From Saccharopolyspora shandongensis (GTDB lineage: Bacteria; Actinomycetota; Actinomycetes; Mycobacteriales; Pseudonocardiaceae), in the NCBI RefSeq assembly GCF_900106995.1, contig NZ_FNOK01000002.1, forward strand, positions 300,180 to 353,740: DNA of 53,561 nucleotides, written 5' to 3'. Made by a program: the position numbers and the translations under genes. The notes under the pieces are model-generated. The model saw only the letters and a program-made list of their open reading frames with translations, was not told the DNA's origin and did not search any database. Positions within the stretch are counted from its first letter, which is position 1. Each line of letters begins with the position of its first letter. Positions 1-8,536 of the stretch are shown piece after piece.

Positions 1-113
1 GAGGGTGAGACGGTGGCTCGGCAGGCGCCGGCGCCTTTCAGCATGGCTGAGGGCGAGACGGTGGCTCGGCAAGCGCCGACACCTTTTCAGCGTGACTGAG
101 GGCGAAACGGTGG
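1..113. repeat. Direct repeat of about 48 bp, 2.3 copies
   Basis: Two near-identical units (1-48 and 49-97) and a partial third (98-113) share the core GAGGGCGAGACGGTGGCTCG. On the plus strand the first two units read in frame as EGETVARQAP(A/T)PF and end in TGA at 97-99, so this could be the repetitive C-terminus of a gene that begins outside the window. An extra T in unit 2 (near 85) puts the third copy out of frame. The upstream context is missing, so coding status is unresolved. Confidence 0.5.
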
Positions 114-187
114 TCGCTCCGACGCAGTGGTCGGCGGCTCAGCGCAGCAGGCAGACCGCGGAGTAGTAGTTCTTTGGAGGTTGTGCA

Positions 188-793
188 ATGCCGGGCGAAA
201 GCCGAGGTGGGTTCGCCGCGATCGGGGCCGACCCCGACGAGGCCGAGCGGCAGATCCAGCAGTGGGCGCAGGGCTTCGCCGACAAGGCGCGGCGCTACCA
301 GGAGATGCAGGCGGAGACCGAGCAGCTGCGGCTGACCGCAGCCAGCCCGGACGGCCGCATCAAGGTGACGGTCCGCGCCGACGGCAGCGTGACGGACCTG
401 GAGTTCACCGACAAGGTCCGCACGATGGCGCCGTCCGAGCTGGCCGCGCAGGTCCTGTCCACGATGCACCGGGCGCAGTCCGACATCGCCGGGAAGGTCG
501 GCGAGACGATGGCCGCCCACCTCGGCGACGAGGACATCCAGACGCGCACGATGATGCTGGACAACCTGCGCGAACGGTTCCCCGAGCAGCCCGAGGACCC
601 GGAACCCGAACCGTCGGAAACCTCGTCGAAGTGGGAAGCCCCGGACGACGAGGAAGCCCCGAAACCGCCGCCCGTCGCGCCGCCGACGCCGCCGGCGGCC
701 GGGCCGACGCCGCCCGCCGCGCCGCCGAAGCGGCCCCGCTTCGAGGACGACGACGACGAGTTCGGCCCCGACTTCGATCCGCTGCGGGACTGA
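188..793 (+). CDS. YbaB/EbfC-family DNA-binding protein with proline/acid-rich tail
   Basis: A 201-residue protein. Residues about 15-120 resemble the YbaB/EbfC fold: a helix rich in Q/E (EAERQIQQWAQGFADKARRY), then a beta segment (GRIKVTVRADGSVTDLEFTD) and a C-terminal helix. Residues 130-201 are a low-complexity Pro/Glu/Asp tail. A GGAGG ribosome site lies 8 bases before the ATG at 188. Such proteins often sit next to WXG/Rhs secretion substrates in actinomycetes, and here the Rhs gene follows after 45 bp, so the two are probably one operon. The role (nucleoid binding or accessory to toxin export) is inferred from family and position. Confidence 0.75.
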   Translation: MPGESRGGFAAIGADPDEAERQIQQWAQGFADKARRYQEMQAETEQLRLTAASPDGRIKVTVRADGSVTDLEFTDKVRTMAPSELAAQVLSTMHRAQSDIAGKVGETMAAHLGDEDIQTRTMMLDNLRERFPEQPEDPEPEPSETSSKWEAPDDEEAPKPPPVAPPTPPAAGPTPPAAPPKRPRFEDDDDEFGPDFDPLRD

Positions 794-838
794 CCTCCCG
801 CCCTTTCCTTCCCGTTTCCTGTTACCTGGGGTGATGTC

Positions 839-3800
839 GTGACGAATCCGTTGGTTGCCCAGCGCGAGGACTCGACGCAGTCGTTCAGCGGTGTGCCGAT
901 CCTGGAGTCGGTCAACGACACGAAGAAGGCGATCGAGTCCGGGGACTGGGCGTCGGGCGTCATGGGGGCGGTGGGCACCGGCCTGGACGCGCTGGGCATG
1001 GCGATGGATCCGTTCGGCTCGATCCTCGCCGCCGGCGTGGGCTGGCTGATGGAGCACGTCGGCCCGGTCTCGGACGCGCTGGACGCACTGACCGGCGATC
1101 CGGACGAGATCAAGGCGCACTCGGAGACGTGGAAGAACATCTCGGCGGAGCTGGGCGAGATCGGCACCGAGATGACCAACCTGGTCAACAACGACACGGG
1201 GAGCTGGATCGGCGAGGCCGGTGATGCCTACCGGAAGCGCAGCGAGGACACCGCCAACCTGATCGCGGCCGCGCAGGCGGCGGCCGACGGCGCGTCGAGC
1301 GGCATCGGCACGGCGGGCGAGGTCGTCGCGATGGTGCGGACGCTGGTGCGCGACATCATCGCCGAGCTCGTCGGCCACCTGGTGAGCTGGGCGTTGCAGG
1401 TGCTGGCCACGCTGGGCATCGCGATGGCCTGGGTGGTGCCGCAGGTGGTCGCGGAGGTCGCCAAGGTCGCGGCCCGGATCGCCGACATCACCACGAAGCT
1501 GGTCAAGGCGATCAAGGCCCTGGCCCCGATGCTGAAGAAGCTCGGCAGCTCCTTCGGCGACGCCAAGGACGCCCTGAAGAAGATCAAGTCCGGCGACGGT
1601 TCGGCCCCGGGCCCGAAGGGCCCGGCGCCGACCAAGTCGACGTCCAGCGACGGTCCCCCGACGAAGAGCAGCCCCGACGGCCCGCCCCCCAAGTCGTCTC
1701 CGAACGACGGCCCGGCCTCGACGTCATCGACGTCCAGCGACGGCCCGCCGACGAAGAGCAGCCCCGACGGCCCGCCGCCGAAGTCGTCGCCGAACGACGG
1801 CCCGCCAACGAGGTCGGGGCCGGAAATGGGCCCGCCGCCGAGCGGCACCTCCCCGGCTTCGACGCGGTCGAACAACAAGCCGGATGGTTCCAGCAACAAG
1901 CCGGACAACCCCAGGGACCGGTCGGTCAAGGGTGAGGACATCTGCACCGGGGGCTCCGAGCCGGTCGACCTCGCCACCGGTCACATGGTGATGACCGAGA
2001 AGGACCTGGAGATCCAGGGCCCGCTGAGCCTGGTGCTGCAGCGGATGTACGTCTCGTCGTACCGGGCGGGGCGGTGGTTCGGCCAGTCGTGGGCCTCGAC
2101 GCTGGACCAGCGGCTGGAGGTCGACGCGGAGAACGTCTGCTACTTCTCCCCGGACGGGATGATCCTGGTCTACCCGCTGCCGTCGGCGGAAGCCCCGGTG
2201 CTGCCGGTCGAAGGCCCGCGGTGGCCGTTGCACCTGGACGAGGACGGCGGCTACAGCCTGGAGAACACGCAGCTGAACCAGATCCTCCGATTCGGCCCGC
2301 CGGCCGGGCGCGACCTGGTGCTGCCGTTGCTGTCGGTCGAGGACGAGGACGGTCGCCGGCTCGACGTCGAGCACCGCCGGTTCGGCCCGCCCAAGGCGAT
2401 CCAGCATTCCGACGGGTACCGGGTGGAGATCGACAGCGAGCACGAGCGAATCACCGCGCTCCGCGTGGTCGACCCGGAACGCGACCTCGACGTGCTGGTG
2501 ATGCGGTACGGCTACGACGCCAAGGGCCGCCTGGCCGAGGTGGTCAACTCCTCGGGCAAGGCGCTGCTGTTCCAGTACGACAGCGCGGGCAGGCTCACGG
2601 AGTGGCAGGACCGCAACGGGTTCTGGTTCCGCTACATCTACGACGAGCACGGCCGCTGCGTCCGGACGGTGGGCGACAAGGGCTTCTTCGACTCCACCTT
2701 CACCTACGACGGGTCGATCACCCGGTACACCGATTCCCTGGGCGGGGTCAAGGAATTCGAGTTCAACGACGCAAAGCAGCTCGTGCGGGAGTCCGACGCG
2801 CTCGGCAACACCACGCTGTCGACGTGGGATCGCTACGACCGGTTGCTCGACCGGACCGACCCGCTGGGCCGGACCACGTACTACCAGTACGACAGCCTGG
2901 GCAAGCCGCGGTGGATCACGCGCCCGGACGGAAGCACCGTCCGGCTGTACCTCGCCGAGGACGGCACCGTCTCCTCGATCGAGGTGAAGGACGGTGAGCG
3001 CACCTGGGCGCGTGCCTACGACGGCGAGGCGTTGGACCCGTTCGGCGGAAAGGTCGGCGTAGCACCGCAACTCAGCGTCGAGAGCATCCGATCCGGACGC
3101 GCCGAGACCACCGAACCGGAACTCACCGAGCCCGATCCCCGGCTGCTGGACCTGTTCGGACGCCCCCGGGAGACGACGACGCCGGGTGGCGGGCGGGTCC
3201 AGCTCGGCTGGACCGTGGAAGGCCGCCGTTCCTGGCGCGTCGACTCGCTGGGCAACAGGGTGCAATGGCGCTACGACCCCGAGGGCAACCAGATCGCGCA
3301 GATCGACGAGGTGGGCGGCGTGACCGCCACCGAGTACGGCCCGTTCGAGGTCGAGCTGGCCAGCGTCGACCAGACCGGGGCGCGCACCACGCGCACCTAC
3401 GACACCGAGCGGAGGCTGACCTCCGTCACGAATCCGCAGGGCCAGACCTGGCGCTACGTCTACGACCTCGCGGGCAGGGTGCTCGAGGAACGCGATTTCG
3501 ACGGCCGGGTGCTGCGCTACGCCTACGACCCGGCGGGACAGCTCGTGCGCTCGGTCAACGGCGCGGGCGAGGAGACCGAATACGTCTACGACGCGCTCGG
3601 CAACCTGGTCGAGTGGCGGGCGCCCTCGGGCGTCACCAAGTACGCCTATTCACCGGTCGGCCACCTGACCCGGGCGACCAACGACGACGCCGTCCTCGAG
3701 TTCGAGCGGGACGACCAGGGGCGGATCACCGCGGAGACCATCAACGGCCGGTCGGTCACGTTCGCCTACGACAGCGAGAACGGCGTGATCCGGCGGCAGA

Positions 3801-5695
3801 CTCCGTCCGGGGTGGCCAGTGCCTGGAACTACGACGCAGCCGGCCGGGCGACCGGCCTGTCCTTCGCCGGGCATTCGCTGAACTTCGGCTACGACGCCGC
3901 CGGTCAGCAGATCAACCGCGCCATCGACGGCGCGGTGACCCTGGTGCAGTCGTACGACGGCGAGCAGCGGCTCACCTCGCAGGCGGTCACGGGACGCTCG
4001 GGCCAGCCCGTGCTGCGGCGACGGTTCGCCTACCGGCCCGACGGCAAGCTGATCGGCACCGACGACGGGCTCTCCGGGAGCATTCGCTACCAGATCGACC
4101 CGTCCGGCCGGGTGGTCGAAGTCATCGCACCGGACCGGCGGGAGAGCTACCGGTACGACGGCTCGGGGAACGTCGTCGCGTCCAACGGCCTCAACGACGC
4201 CGAGACCGGTCCGCGGCGCTATGCGGGCAACAGCCTGATCGCCGCGGGGGCGGTCACCTTCCAGCACGACGCGCAGGGCAGGCTGGTCCTCCGCGCCGAC
4301 AACACCGGCCGGAATTGGCGCTATGCGTGGGATTCCTACGACCGGCTGGTCGCGGTGACGACCCCGGAGGGCGTCGTCTGGCGGTACCGGTACGACCCGG
4401 TCGGGCGGCGGATCGCCAAGCAGCGACTCGCGCCCGACCTGTCCACGGTGGCCGAGCAGACCGACTTCGTCTGGGACGGCGGGACGCTGATCGAGCAGGT
4501 GCACACCGATCCCAACGGCCGCCGCACGGTGACGACCTGGGCGCATCATCCGGACGACGACGCGCCCGTCGCCCAGCTCGAGCGCGGCGCGCAGGAGCGG
4601 TTCCACTCGGTCATCACCGACCAGGTGGGGACGGCGACCGATCTGGTCGATCCCAGCGGAATGCTCACCTGGCACGGCCGGAACAGCCTGTGGGGCAGGG
4701 ATTTGCCTGCTCCGCCGGCCGCCGCCGGCACGCCGCTGCGGTTCCCCGGCCAGTACGCCGACCGCGAAAGCGGCCTGAACTACAACGTCTACCGCTACTA
4801 CAACCCGGCCACCGGTCGTTACCTCAGCCAGGACCCGCTGGGACTCACCCCGGCCCCGAACCCCGTCGCCTACGTCGGCAACCCGCACAGCGCCAAGGAC
4901 CCGCTGGGGCTGATGCCGAAGAAGGGCGGCGGCGGGAAGGGCGGGCAGGGCCAGGGGGCCACCGCGGGGTCGAAGGACAAGACCGGGCGCAAGCACGGGG
5001 CCCCGAACACGCCGGAGACCGGGAACAACGGGCAAGGCCCTTCGAACCAGGGCGGCAGCAACACGAACCGGCCGGAGCCCAAGGCGCTCGAGCAGAAGCC
5101 CGTGGGGACCTACGACGTGAACGGCAAGAAGTACAACGTCGAGGTCGAAGCCCACCAGAACAAGCACCAGACCACCCACATCACCGGGATGGACAACAAG
5201 AACGTCAGCAATTCCGGCGCCAACAAGTTCCCGGAGAACGTCGGCGATCAGGCGCACAAGGACTACTTCGGCAAGAACGCCGCGGAGATCGCGGACCTCA
5301 AGCGCCAGGAGAAGCTGGAGGCCTACAAGGACGGGGGCACCGCCGACGCTCGCTTCGAGGCGAAGCGGGAGCGGGATCAGGCCTGGGAGGACCTCCGGAA
5401 GGGCGAGAAGTCCTACGCCGAGTACAAGGCTGCGAACGACCGCTACCAGGACGCCGCGAAGGCGGACGACAAGGCGAGCAAGGATCTCGACAAGATCAGC
5501 CACGACGGCTTCAGGCGCCCGGACGGATCGATCTACGAGGGCGCCAATCCGGCGCAGAGCGTCGATGGCGTCCGCTACCAGGTGTCGGGCAACTTCAGCG
5601 GCGGTTCCAACGACGTGAGCTACCACTGCTACCCGGGCACCAAGAAGCAGTCGGTCTGGGACAACCAGTACGGCGACATGTTCAAGAAGTTCTAG
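839..5695 (+). CDS. WXG-type Rhs/YD-repeat polymorphic toxin
   Basis: A 1618-residue modular toxin. Residues 1-245 are a helical WXG-like export domain with W123-I-G125 in the turn and a long hydrophobic stretch at about 170-240. Residues about 255-365 are a Ser/Pro/Lys linker with a 30-residue repeat. A DUF6531-like start (DLATGHMV) follows, then many YD repeats (YDAxGRL) to about 1330. The Rhs core closes with YRYYNPATGRYLSQDPLGL, and a second DPLGL is near 1352. The last ~260 residues are a lysine/glycine-rich variable tip and presumably the toxin. I do not recognise its fold; it has H/N-rich motifs (HQNKHQTTH, NKFPENVGDQAHKDYF). The GTG start at 839 follows a short gap after the YbaB-like gene. 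Export by an ESX/type VII system is expected from the N-terminus. No immunity gene follows on either strand. Confidence 0.9.
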   Translation: MTNPLVAQREDSTQSFSGVPILESVNDTKKAIESGDWASGVMGAVGTGLDALGMAMDPFGSILAAGVGWLMEHVGPVSDALDALTGDPDEIKAHSETWKNISAELGEIGTEMTNLVNNDTGSWIGEAGDAYRKRSEDTANLIAAAQAAADGASSGIGTAGEVVAMVRTLVRDIIAELVGHLVSWALQVLATLGIAMAWVVPQVVAEVAKVAARIADITTKLVKAIKALAPMLKKLGSSFGDAKDALKKIKSGDGSAPGPKGPAPTKSTSSDGPPTKSSPDGPPPKSSPNDGPASTSSTSSDGPPTKSSPDGPPPKSSPNDGPPTRSGPEMGPPPSGTSPASTRSNNKPDGSSNKPDNPRDRSVKGEDICTGGSEPVDLATGHMVMTEKDLEIQGPLSLVLQRMYVSSYRAGRWFGQSWASTLDQRLEVDAENVCYFSPDGMILVYPLPSAEAPVLPVEGPRWPLHLDEDGGYSLENTQLNQILRFGPPAGRDLVLPLLSVEDEDGRRLDVEHRRFGPPKAIQHSDGYRVEIDSEHERITALRVVDPERDLDVLVMRYGYDAKGRLAEVVNSSGKALLFQYDSAGRLTEWQDRNGFWFRYIYDEHGRCVRTVGDKGFFDSTFTYDGSITRYTDSLGGVKEFEFNDAKQLVRESDALGNTTLSTWDRYDRLLDRTDPLGRTTYYQYDSLGKPRWITRPDGSTVRLYLAEDGTVSSIEVKDGERTWARAYDGEALDPFGGKVGVAPQLSVESIRSGRAETTEPELTEPDPRLLDLFGRPRETTTPGGGRVQLGWTVEGRRSWRVDSLGNRVQWRYDPEGNQIAQIDEVGGVTATEYGPFEVELASVDQTGARTTRTYDTERRLTSVTNPQGQTWRYVYDLAGRVLEERDFDGRVLRYAYDPAGQLVRSVNGAGEETEYVYDALGNLVEWRAPSGVTKYAYSPVGHLTRATNDDAVLEFERDDQGRITAETINGRSVTFAYDSENGVIRRQTPSGVASAWNYDAAGRATGLSFAGHSLNFGYDAAGQQINRAIDGAVTLVQSYDGEQRLTSQAVTGRSGQPVLRRRFAYRPDGKLIGTDDGLSGSIRYQIDPSGRVVEVIAPDRRESYRYDGSGNVVASNGLNDAETGPRRYAGNSLIAAGAVTFQHDAQGRLVLRADNTGRNWRYAWDSYDRLVAVTTPEGVVWRYRYDPVGRRIAKQRLAPDLSTVAEQTDFVWDGGTLIEQVHTDPNGRRTVTTWAHHPDDDAPVAQLERGAQERFHSVITDQVGTATDLVDPSGMLTWHGRNSLWGRDLPAPPAAAGTPLRFPGQYADRESGLNYNVYRYYNPATGRYLSQDPLGLTPAPNPVAYVGNPHSAKDPLGLMPKKGGGGKGGQGQGATAGSKDKTGRKHGAPNTPETGNNGQGPSNQGGSNTNRPEPKALEQKPVGTYDVNGKKYNVEVEAHQNKHQTTHITGMDNKNVSNSGANKFPENVGDQAHKDYFGKNAAEIADLKRQEKLEAYKDGGTADARFEAKRERDQAWEDLRKGEKSYAEYKAANDRYQDAAKADDKASKDLDKISHDGFRRPDGSIYEGANPAQSVDGVRYQVSGNFSGGSNDVSYHCYPGTKKQSVWDNQYGDMFKKF
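1638..1803 (+). repeat. 90-bp tandem repeat in the Rhs linker
   Basis: Within the Rhs gene, CGTCCAGCGACGG starts at 1641 and again at 1731, and the flanking sequence repeats with a 90-bp period (30 codons, almost two copies). It encodes a flexible linker of the type PTKSSPDGPPPKSSPNDGP. The unit is a multiple of three, so copy changes would alter linker length without breaking the frame. Confidence 0.75.
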
Positions 5696-5696
5696 T

Positions 5697-5826
5697 TGGA
5701 AATCAGAGCTCCGATTTCCATTGAAGTTGCGAGAGTTGTCCACAGGCGTCGGCGTGTCGGGGTGCGACACGCCGACGGTCCGCAAGTTCCATTGAAATTG
5801 AAGGTCCGATTTCCATTGAAATTGCG
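5697..5826. repeat. AT-rich 21-bp repeats downstream of the Rhs gene
   Basis: Three copies of a TTCCATTGAAATTG-like element: 5711-5731, 5782-5800 (shorter) and 5806-5826. The first and third match at 20 of 21 positions. The first also forms an inverted repeat with the bases just after the Rhs stop codon: TGGAAATC at 5697-5704 pairs with GATTTCCA at 5713-5720. The low GC contrasts with the surroundings. Confidence 0.7.
5748..5776. terminator. Strong hairpin between the Rhs gene and the ROK regulator
   Basis: A perfect 12-bp stem (GTCGGCGTGTCG at 5748-5759 with its complement at 5765-5776) and a 5-nt loop lie between two convergent genes. There is no long T-run on either side, as is common for actinobacterial terminators. 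It probably terminates both transcripts. Confidence 0.7.
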
Positions 5827-5862
5827 GGCGTCAAGTGGTTCGCCGCTGGGTCCGGGGGTCGG

Positions 5863-7080
5863 TCAGGAGCCGAGGAGGGTGGTCAGGCGCGGCGAGTAGG
5901 CGTGGTCGAGCACCAGCGACGCCGCGCCCACCGCTCCGGCGTCGTCGCCGATCAGCGCCGTCTCGACGCGCACCGGCCGCACCTTCGGCGCCCACACCTG
6001 CGCGTCGACCACCTTCGCCACGCGGGCCCGCACCAGATCCGCCACATGCCGGAGCGCGGGCCCGCCGAGCACCACGCGGTCGACGTCCAGCACGCTCACC
6101 ACCGATGCCAACGCTTGGCCCAACCGGGTTGCCGCCACGCGCAGCACCCGGGTCGCCGTGGCGTCGCCGTCGGCCGCCGAGCGGCACAGGCGCTCGTAGG
6201 TCGCCGCGACCGGTTCCCCGTTCGGCTCCTCCCGGGTCGCCGCCCGCCAGTCGGCGACGATCGCGCGCATCGAGCAGTACGCCTCCAAGCATCCCTTTCT
6301 GCCGCAATGGCATTCGCGCCCGCCGCCGCTGTGCACGTGGCCGATCTCGCCGGCGTTGTTGCTGACCCCGCGATGCACCTGATCGCCCAGCACCACGCCG
6401 ATTCCGACCCCGGAACCCAGGTAGACGTAGACGAACGAGCCCGCGCGGTCCGCGCGGCCGGCCCACCGCTCGCCGATCGCCGCGGCAGTCGCGTCGTTGT
6501 CCATCACCACCGGCTGCCCGGCGCGCTGCTCGACGATGTCGGCGAGCGGAACCTCCGCCCATCCGGTCAGGTTCGGTGGCGCGAGCACCCGCCGGTTCGC
6601 CGCGTCCAGCGGGCCGGGCACGGCGAGCCCGACGCCGAGCACCCGGTCGTCGGCGATGCCGGAGCGCCGCACCAGCTGGTGGCAGGTGCGGGCCAGCGCC
6701 GCCCCGACCGCCTCGGGCGAGGCATCGTCGGGCACGCGGCGGCGGCTGCGCATCCGCACGCCGCCCGCCAGGTCCAGCAGGACGCCGGTGATCCGCTCCG
6801 GATCGAGGTGCAGGCCGACCGCCGAGTACGCGTCCGGCACGACCTTCAGCAGCACCCGGCGCTTTCCCCCGGTGGACGGCGCGTGGCCGTTCTCGGTGAC
6901 CAGTCCGTCGTCGATCAGCGCGCGCACGATGTTGGACATCGTCTGCGCGGTCAGCCCGGTGCGCCGCGCCAGCTCCACGCGGCTGACCTCGCCGTGCTGG
7001 CGGATCGCGTCGAGCACGACCGCGCGGTTGAACCCGCCCACCCGCGGAAGATTCGTGCCCTGCCAAGACGCTTTCGCCAT
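5863..7080 (-). CDS. ROK-family transcriptional regulator
   Basis: A 405-residue repressor. An N-terminal winged helix-turn-helix (residues 18-60, VSRVELARRTGLTAQTMSNI) is fused to a sugar-kinase-like ROK domain. The ROK zinc motif is intact: H248, then CHCGRKGC with C257, C259 and C264. The kinase-like glycine segment GVGLAVPGPLD (149-159) and DNDATAA (194-200) are present, but the first DxGxT phosphate loop is not, so it is a sensor rather than a kinase. It is divergent from a carbohydrate ABC importer, and the intervening promoter carries a dyad in its spacer. It most likely represses that operon and is released by the imported sugar; the sugar is unknown. Confidence 0.9.
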   Translation of the reverse strand: MAKASWQGTNLPRVGGFNRAVVLDAIRQHGEVSRVELARRTGLTAQTMSNIVRALIDDGLVTENGHAPSTGGKRRVLLKVVPDAYSAVGLHLDPERITGVLLDLAGGVRMRSRRRVPDDASPEAVGAALARTCHQLVRRSGIADDRVLGVGLAVPGPLDAANRRVLAPPNLTGWAEVPLADIVEQRAGQPVVMDNDATAAAIGERWAGRADRAGSFVYVYLGSGVGIGVVLGDQVHRGVSNNAGEIGHVHSGGGRECHCGRKGCLEAYCSMRAIVADWRAATREEPNGEPVAATYERLCRSAADGDATATRVLRVAATRLGQALASVVSVLDVDRVVLGGPALRHVADLVRARVAKVVDAQVWAPKVRPVRVETALIGDDAGAVGAASLVLDHAYSPRLTTLLGS

Positions 7081-7110
7081 CGACGCTCCTCGTCCGGGGC
7101 CGCAAGATCG

Positions 7111-7139
7111 TTGACTTGTTCCATCGAATGGAATTATCT
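7111..7139 (+). promoter_or_regulatory. Promoter with embedded operator for the sugar ABC operon
   Basis: A -35 TTGACT (7111-7116), exactly 17 bp of spacer, and a -10 TTATCT (7134-7139). The spacer holds the inverted repeat TTCCAT-CGA-ATGGAA (7119-7133). Binding there would block RNA polymerase. The divergent ROK gene makes its product the obvious candidate. The transcription start would be near 7146, giving a leader of about 50 nt before the ATG at 7199. Confidence 0.75.
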
Positions 7140-7198
7140 TGCCCAGAGTGTGATCCGGATCTCAGGTCAGGCGCAACCACTGTCGGCGGGAGGCCGCG

Positions 7199-8536
7199 AT
7201 GCGTCGGAGCAAGGCGAAGTCCGCGTTCATCACCACAACCCTGGTTTTCGCGCTGGCCGCGTGCGGCGGCGCGGCCGACGACCCGAACACGATCAGCGTC
7301 GCCTACCACCGGTACGGCAACACGTTGCAGGTCGACCAGTGGATGCAGCGGGTCAAGCAGCAGTACGAGCAGGCGCATCCGGGCAAGGTCGTGAAGCTGG
7401 ATCCGGTGGTCGCTCCGGAGAGCGAGTACCTGTCGAAGCTGCAGCTGCGGATGCGCTCGCCGTCCACCGCGCCGGACGTGCTCTACGAGGACAGCTTCAA
7501 CGTGAACTCCGACGTAGCGGCCGGATACCTGGCGCCGCTGGACGACCGGCTCGCGCAGTGGCCCGACTGGGATGGCTACATCGACACCACCAAGCAGGCG
7601 GGCCGGGCGCAGGACGGCAAGACCTACGGCGTTCCGCTGGACACCGACACCCGCGGCCTCTGGTACAACCGCGAGTTGTTCGCCGCGGTCGGCCTGCCCG
7701 CCGACTGGCGGCCCCGGACCTGGGACGACGTGCTCGCCGCCGCCCGGCAGGTCAAGCAGCACCGCCCGGACGCCATCGCCCTGGATCTCGCCCTGGGCAA
7801 GGCCGAGGGCGAGTCGGTGAGCATGCAGACCGTCGAAATGCTGTTGTACGGCACCGAAACCGGCACCCTCTACGACGACCGGCAGCAGAAGTGGATCGCG
7901 CCGAGCAGCGGTTTCGCCGACGCGATGGGATTCCTGTCCACCGCGCTGGCCGAGGGCCTGACGCAGAGCAAGGCGCAGATCGCCGATGCCCAGTACGACA
8001 AGGTGTTCCGCGATGACCTGACCCGCGAGGGCAAGGTCGCGATCCGGCTGGACGGCAGCTTCGCCTCCGGGAACTGGGCGGATTCCGGTTGGCAGGACTG
8101 GAGCCGGACGATGGCGGCGACGCCGATGCCCACCCGCAACGGGCAGCCGCCGGGCACGGTCACCCTCTCCGGCGGCTGGACGCTGGCGATCAGCTCGTCC
8201 AGCCGCAAGCAGGACGACGCGTTCGAGTTCATCAAGCAGGCGATGACCAAGGACAACGTCGTGGACTACGCGGCGGCCAGTGGCAACCTGCCGGCACGCG
8301 CGGACGCCGCCGCCGATCCGCGGGTGGTCGGCGCCAACCCGCTCAACCCGTTCTGGATCGGCCTGCTGGACAACACGCACTACCGGCCCGCGCTGCCGGA
8401 GTACCCGAAGGTCTCCGAGGCGATCCAGCAGTCGGTGCTCGACGTGGTGGCGGGCACGCCGCCCGCCGAGGTCGCCGACGGCTGGGCGCAGCAGGTGTCG
8501 CGCATCGTGCAGCCGGCGAACACCCGGCCGGGCTGA
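7199..8536 (+). CDS. Extracellular solute-binding lipoprotein of a sugar ABC importer
   Basis: A 445-residue family 1 binding protein. The signal peptide ends in a lipobox, FALAAC, with C22 as the lipidation site. The body shows family landmarks such as PDVLYEDSFNVNSDVAAGYLAP, YGVPLDTDTRGLWYNRELF and an ISSSSRKQDDAFEFIKQA C-lobe segment. It captures the substrate outside the membrane and feeds the two permeases that follow. The ATG at 7199 follows GGGAGG; its TGA overlaps the next ATG by one base (TGATG at 8534-8538), so translation is coupled. No ATPase gene is nearby, so a shared MsiK-type ATPase elsewhere is likely (inference). Confidence 0.92.
   Translation: MRRSKAKSAFITTTLVFALAACGGAADDPNTISVAYHRYGNTLQVDQWMQRVKQQYEQAHPGKVVKLDPVVAPESEYLSKLQLRMRSPSTAPDVLYEDSFNVNSDVAAGYLAPLDDRLAQWPDWDGYIDTTKQAGRAQDGKTYGVPLDTDTRGLWYNRELFAAVGLPADWRPRTWDDVLAAARQVKQHRPDAIALDLALGKAEGESVSMQTVEMLLYGTETGTLYDDRQQKWIAPSSGFADAMGFLSTALAEGLTQSKAQIADAQYDKVFRDDLTREGKVAIRLDGSFASGNWADSGWQDWSRTMAATPMPTRNGQPPGTVTLSGGWTLAISSSSRKQDDAFEFIKQAMTKDNVVDYAAASGNLPARADAAADPRVVGANPLNPFWIGLLDNTHYRPALPEYPKVSEAIQQSVLDVVAGTPPAEVADGWAQQVSRIVQPANTRPG

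Noticed and set aside
5831..8380. An 849-residue minus-strand ORF spanning the ROK gene and binding-protein gene
   Set aside because: It is rich in Arg/Gly/Ala and has no domain. It is the usual high-GC antisense shadow of genes with clear motifs.
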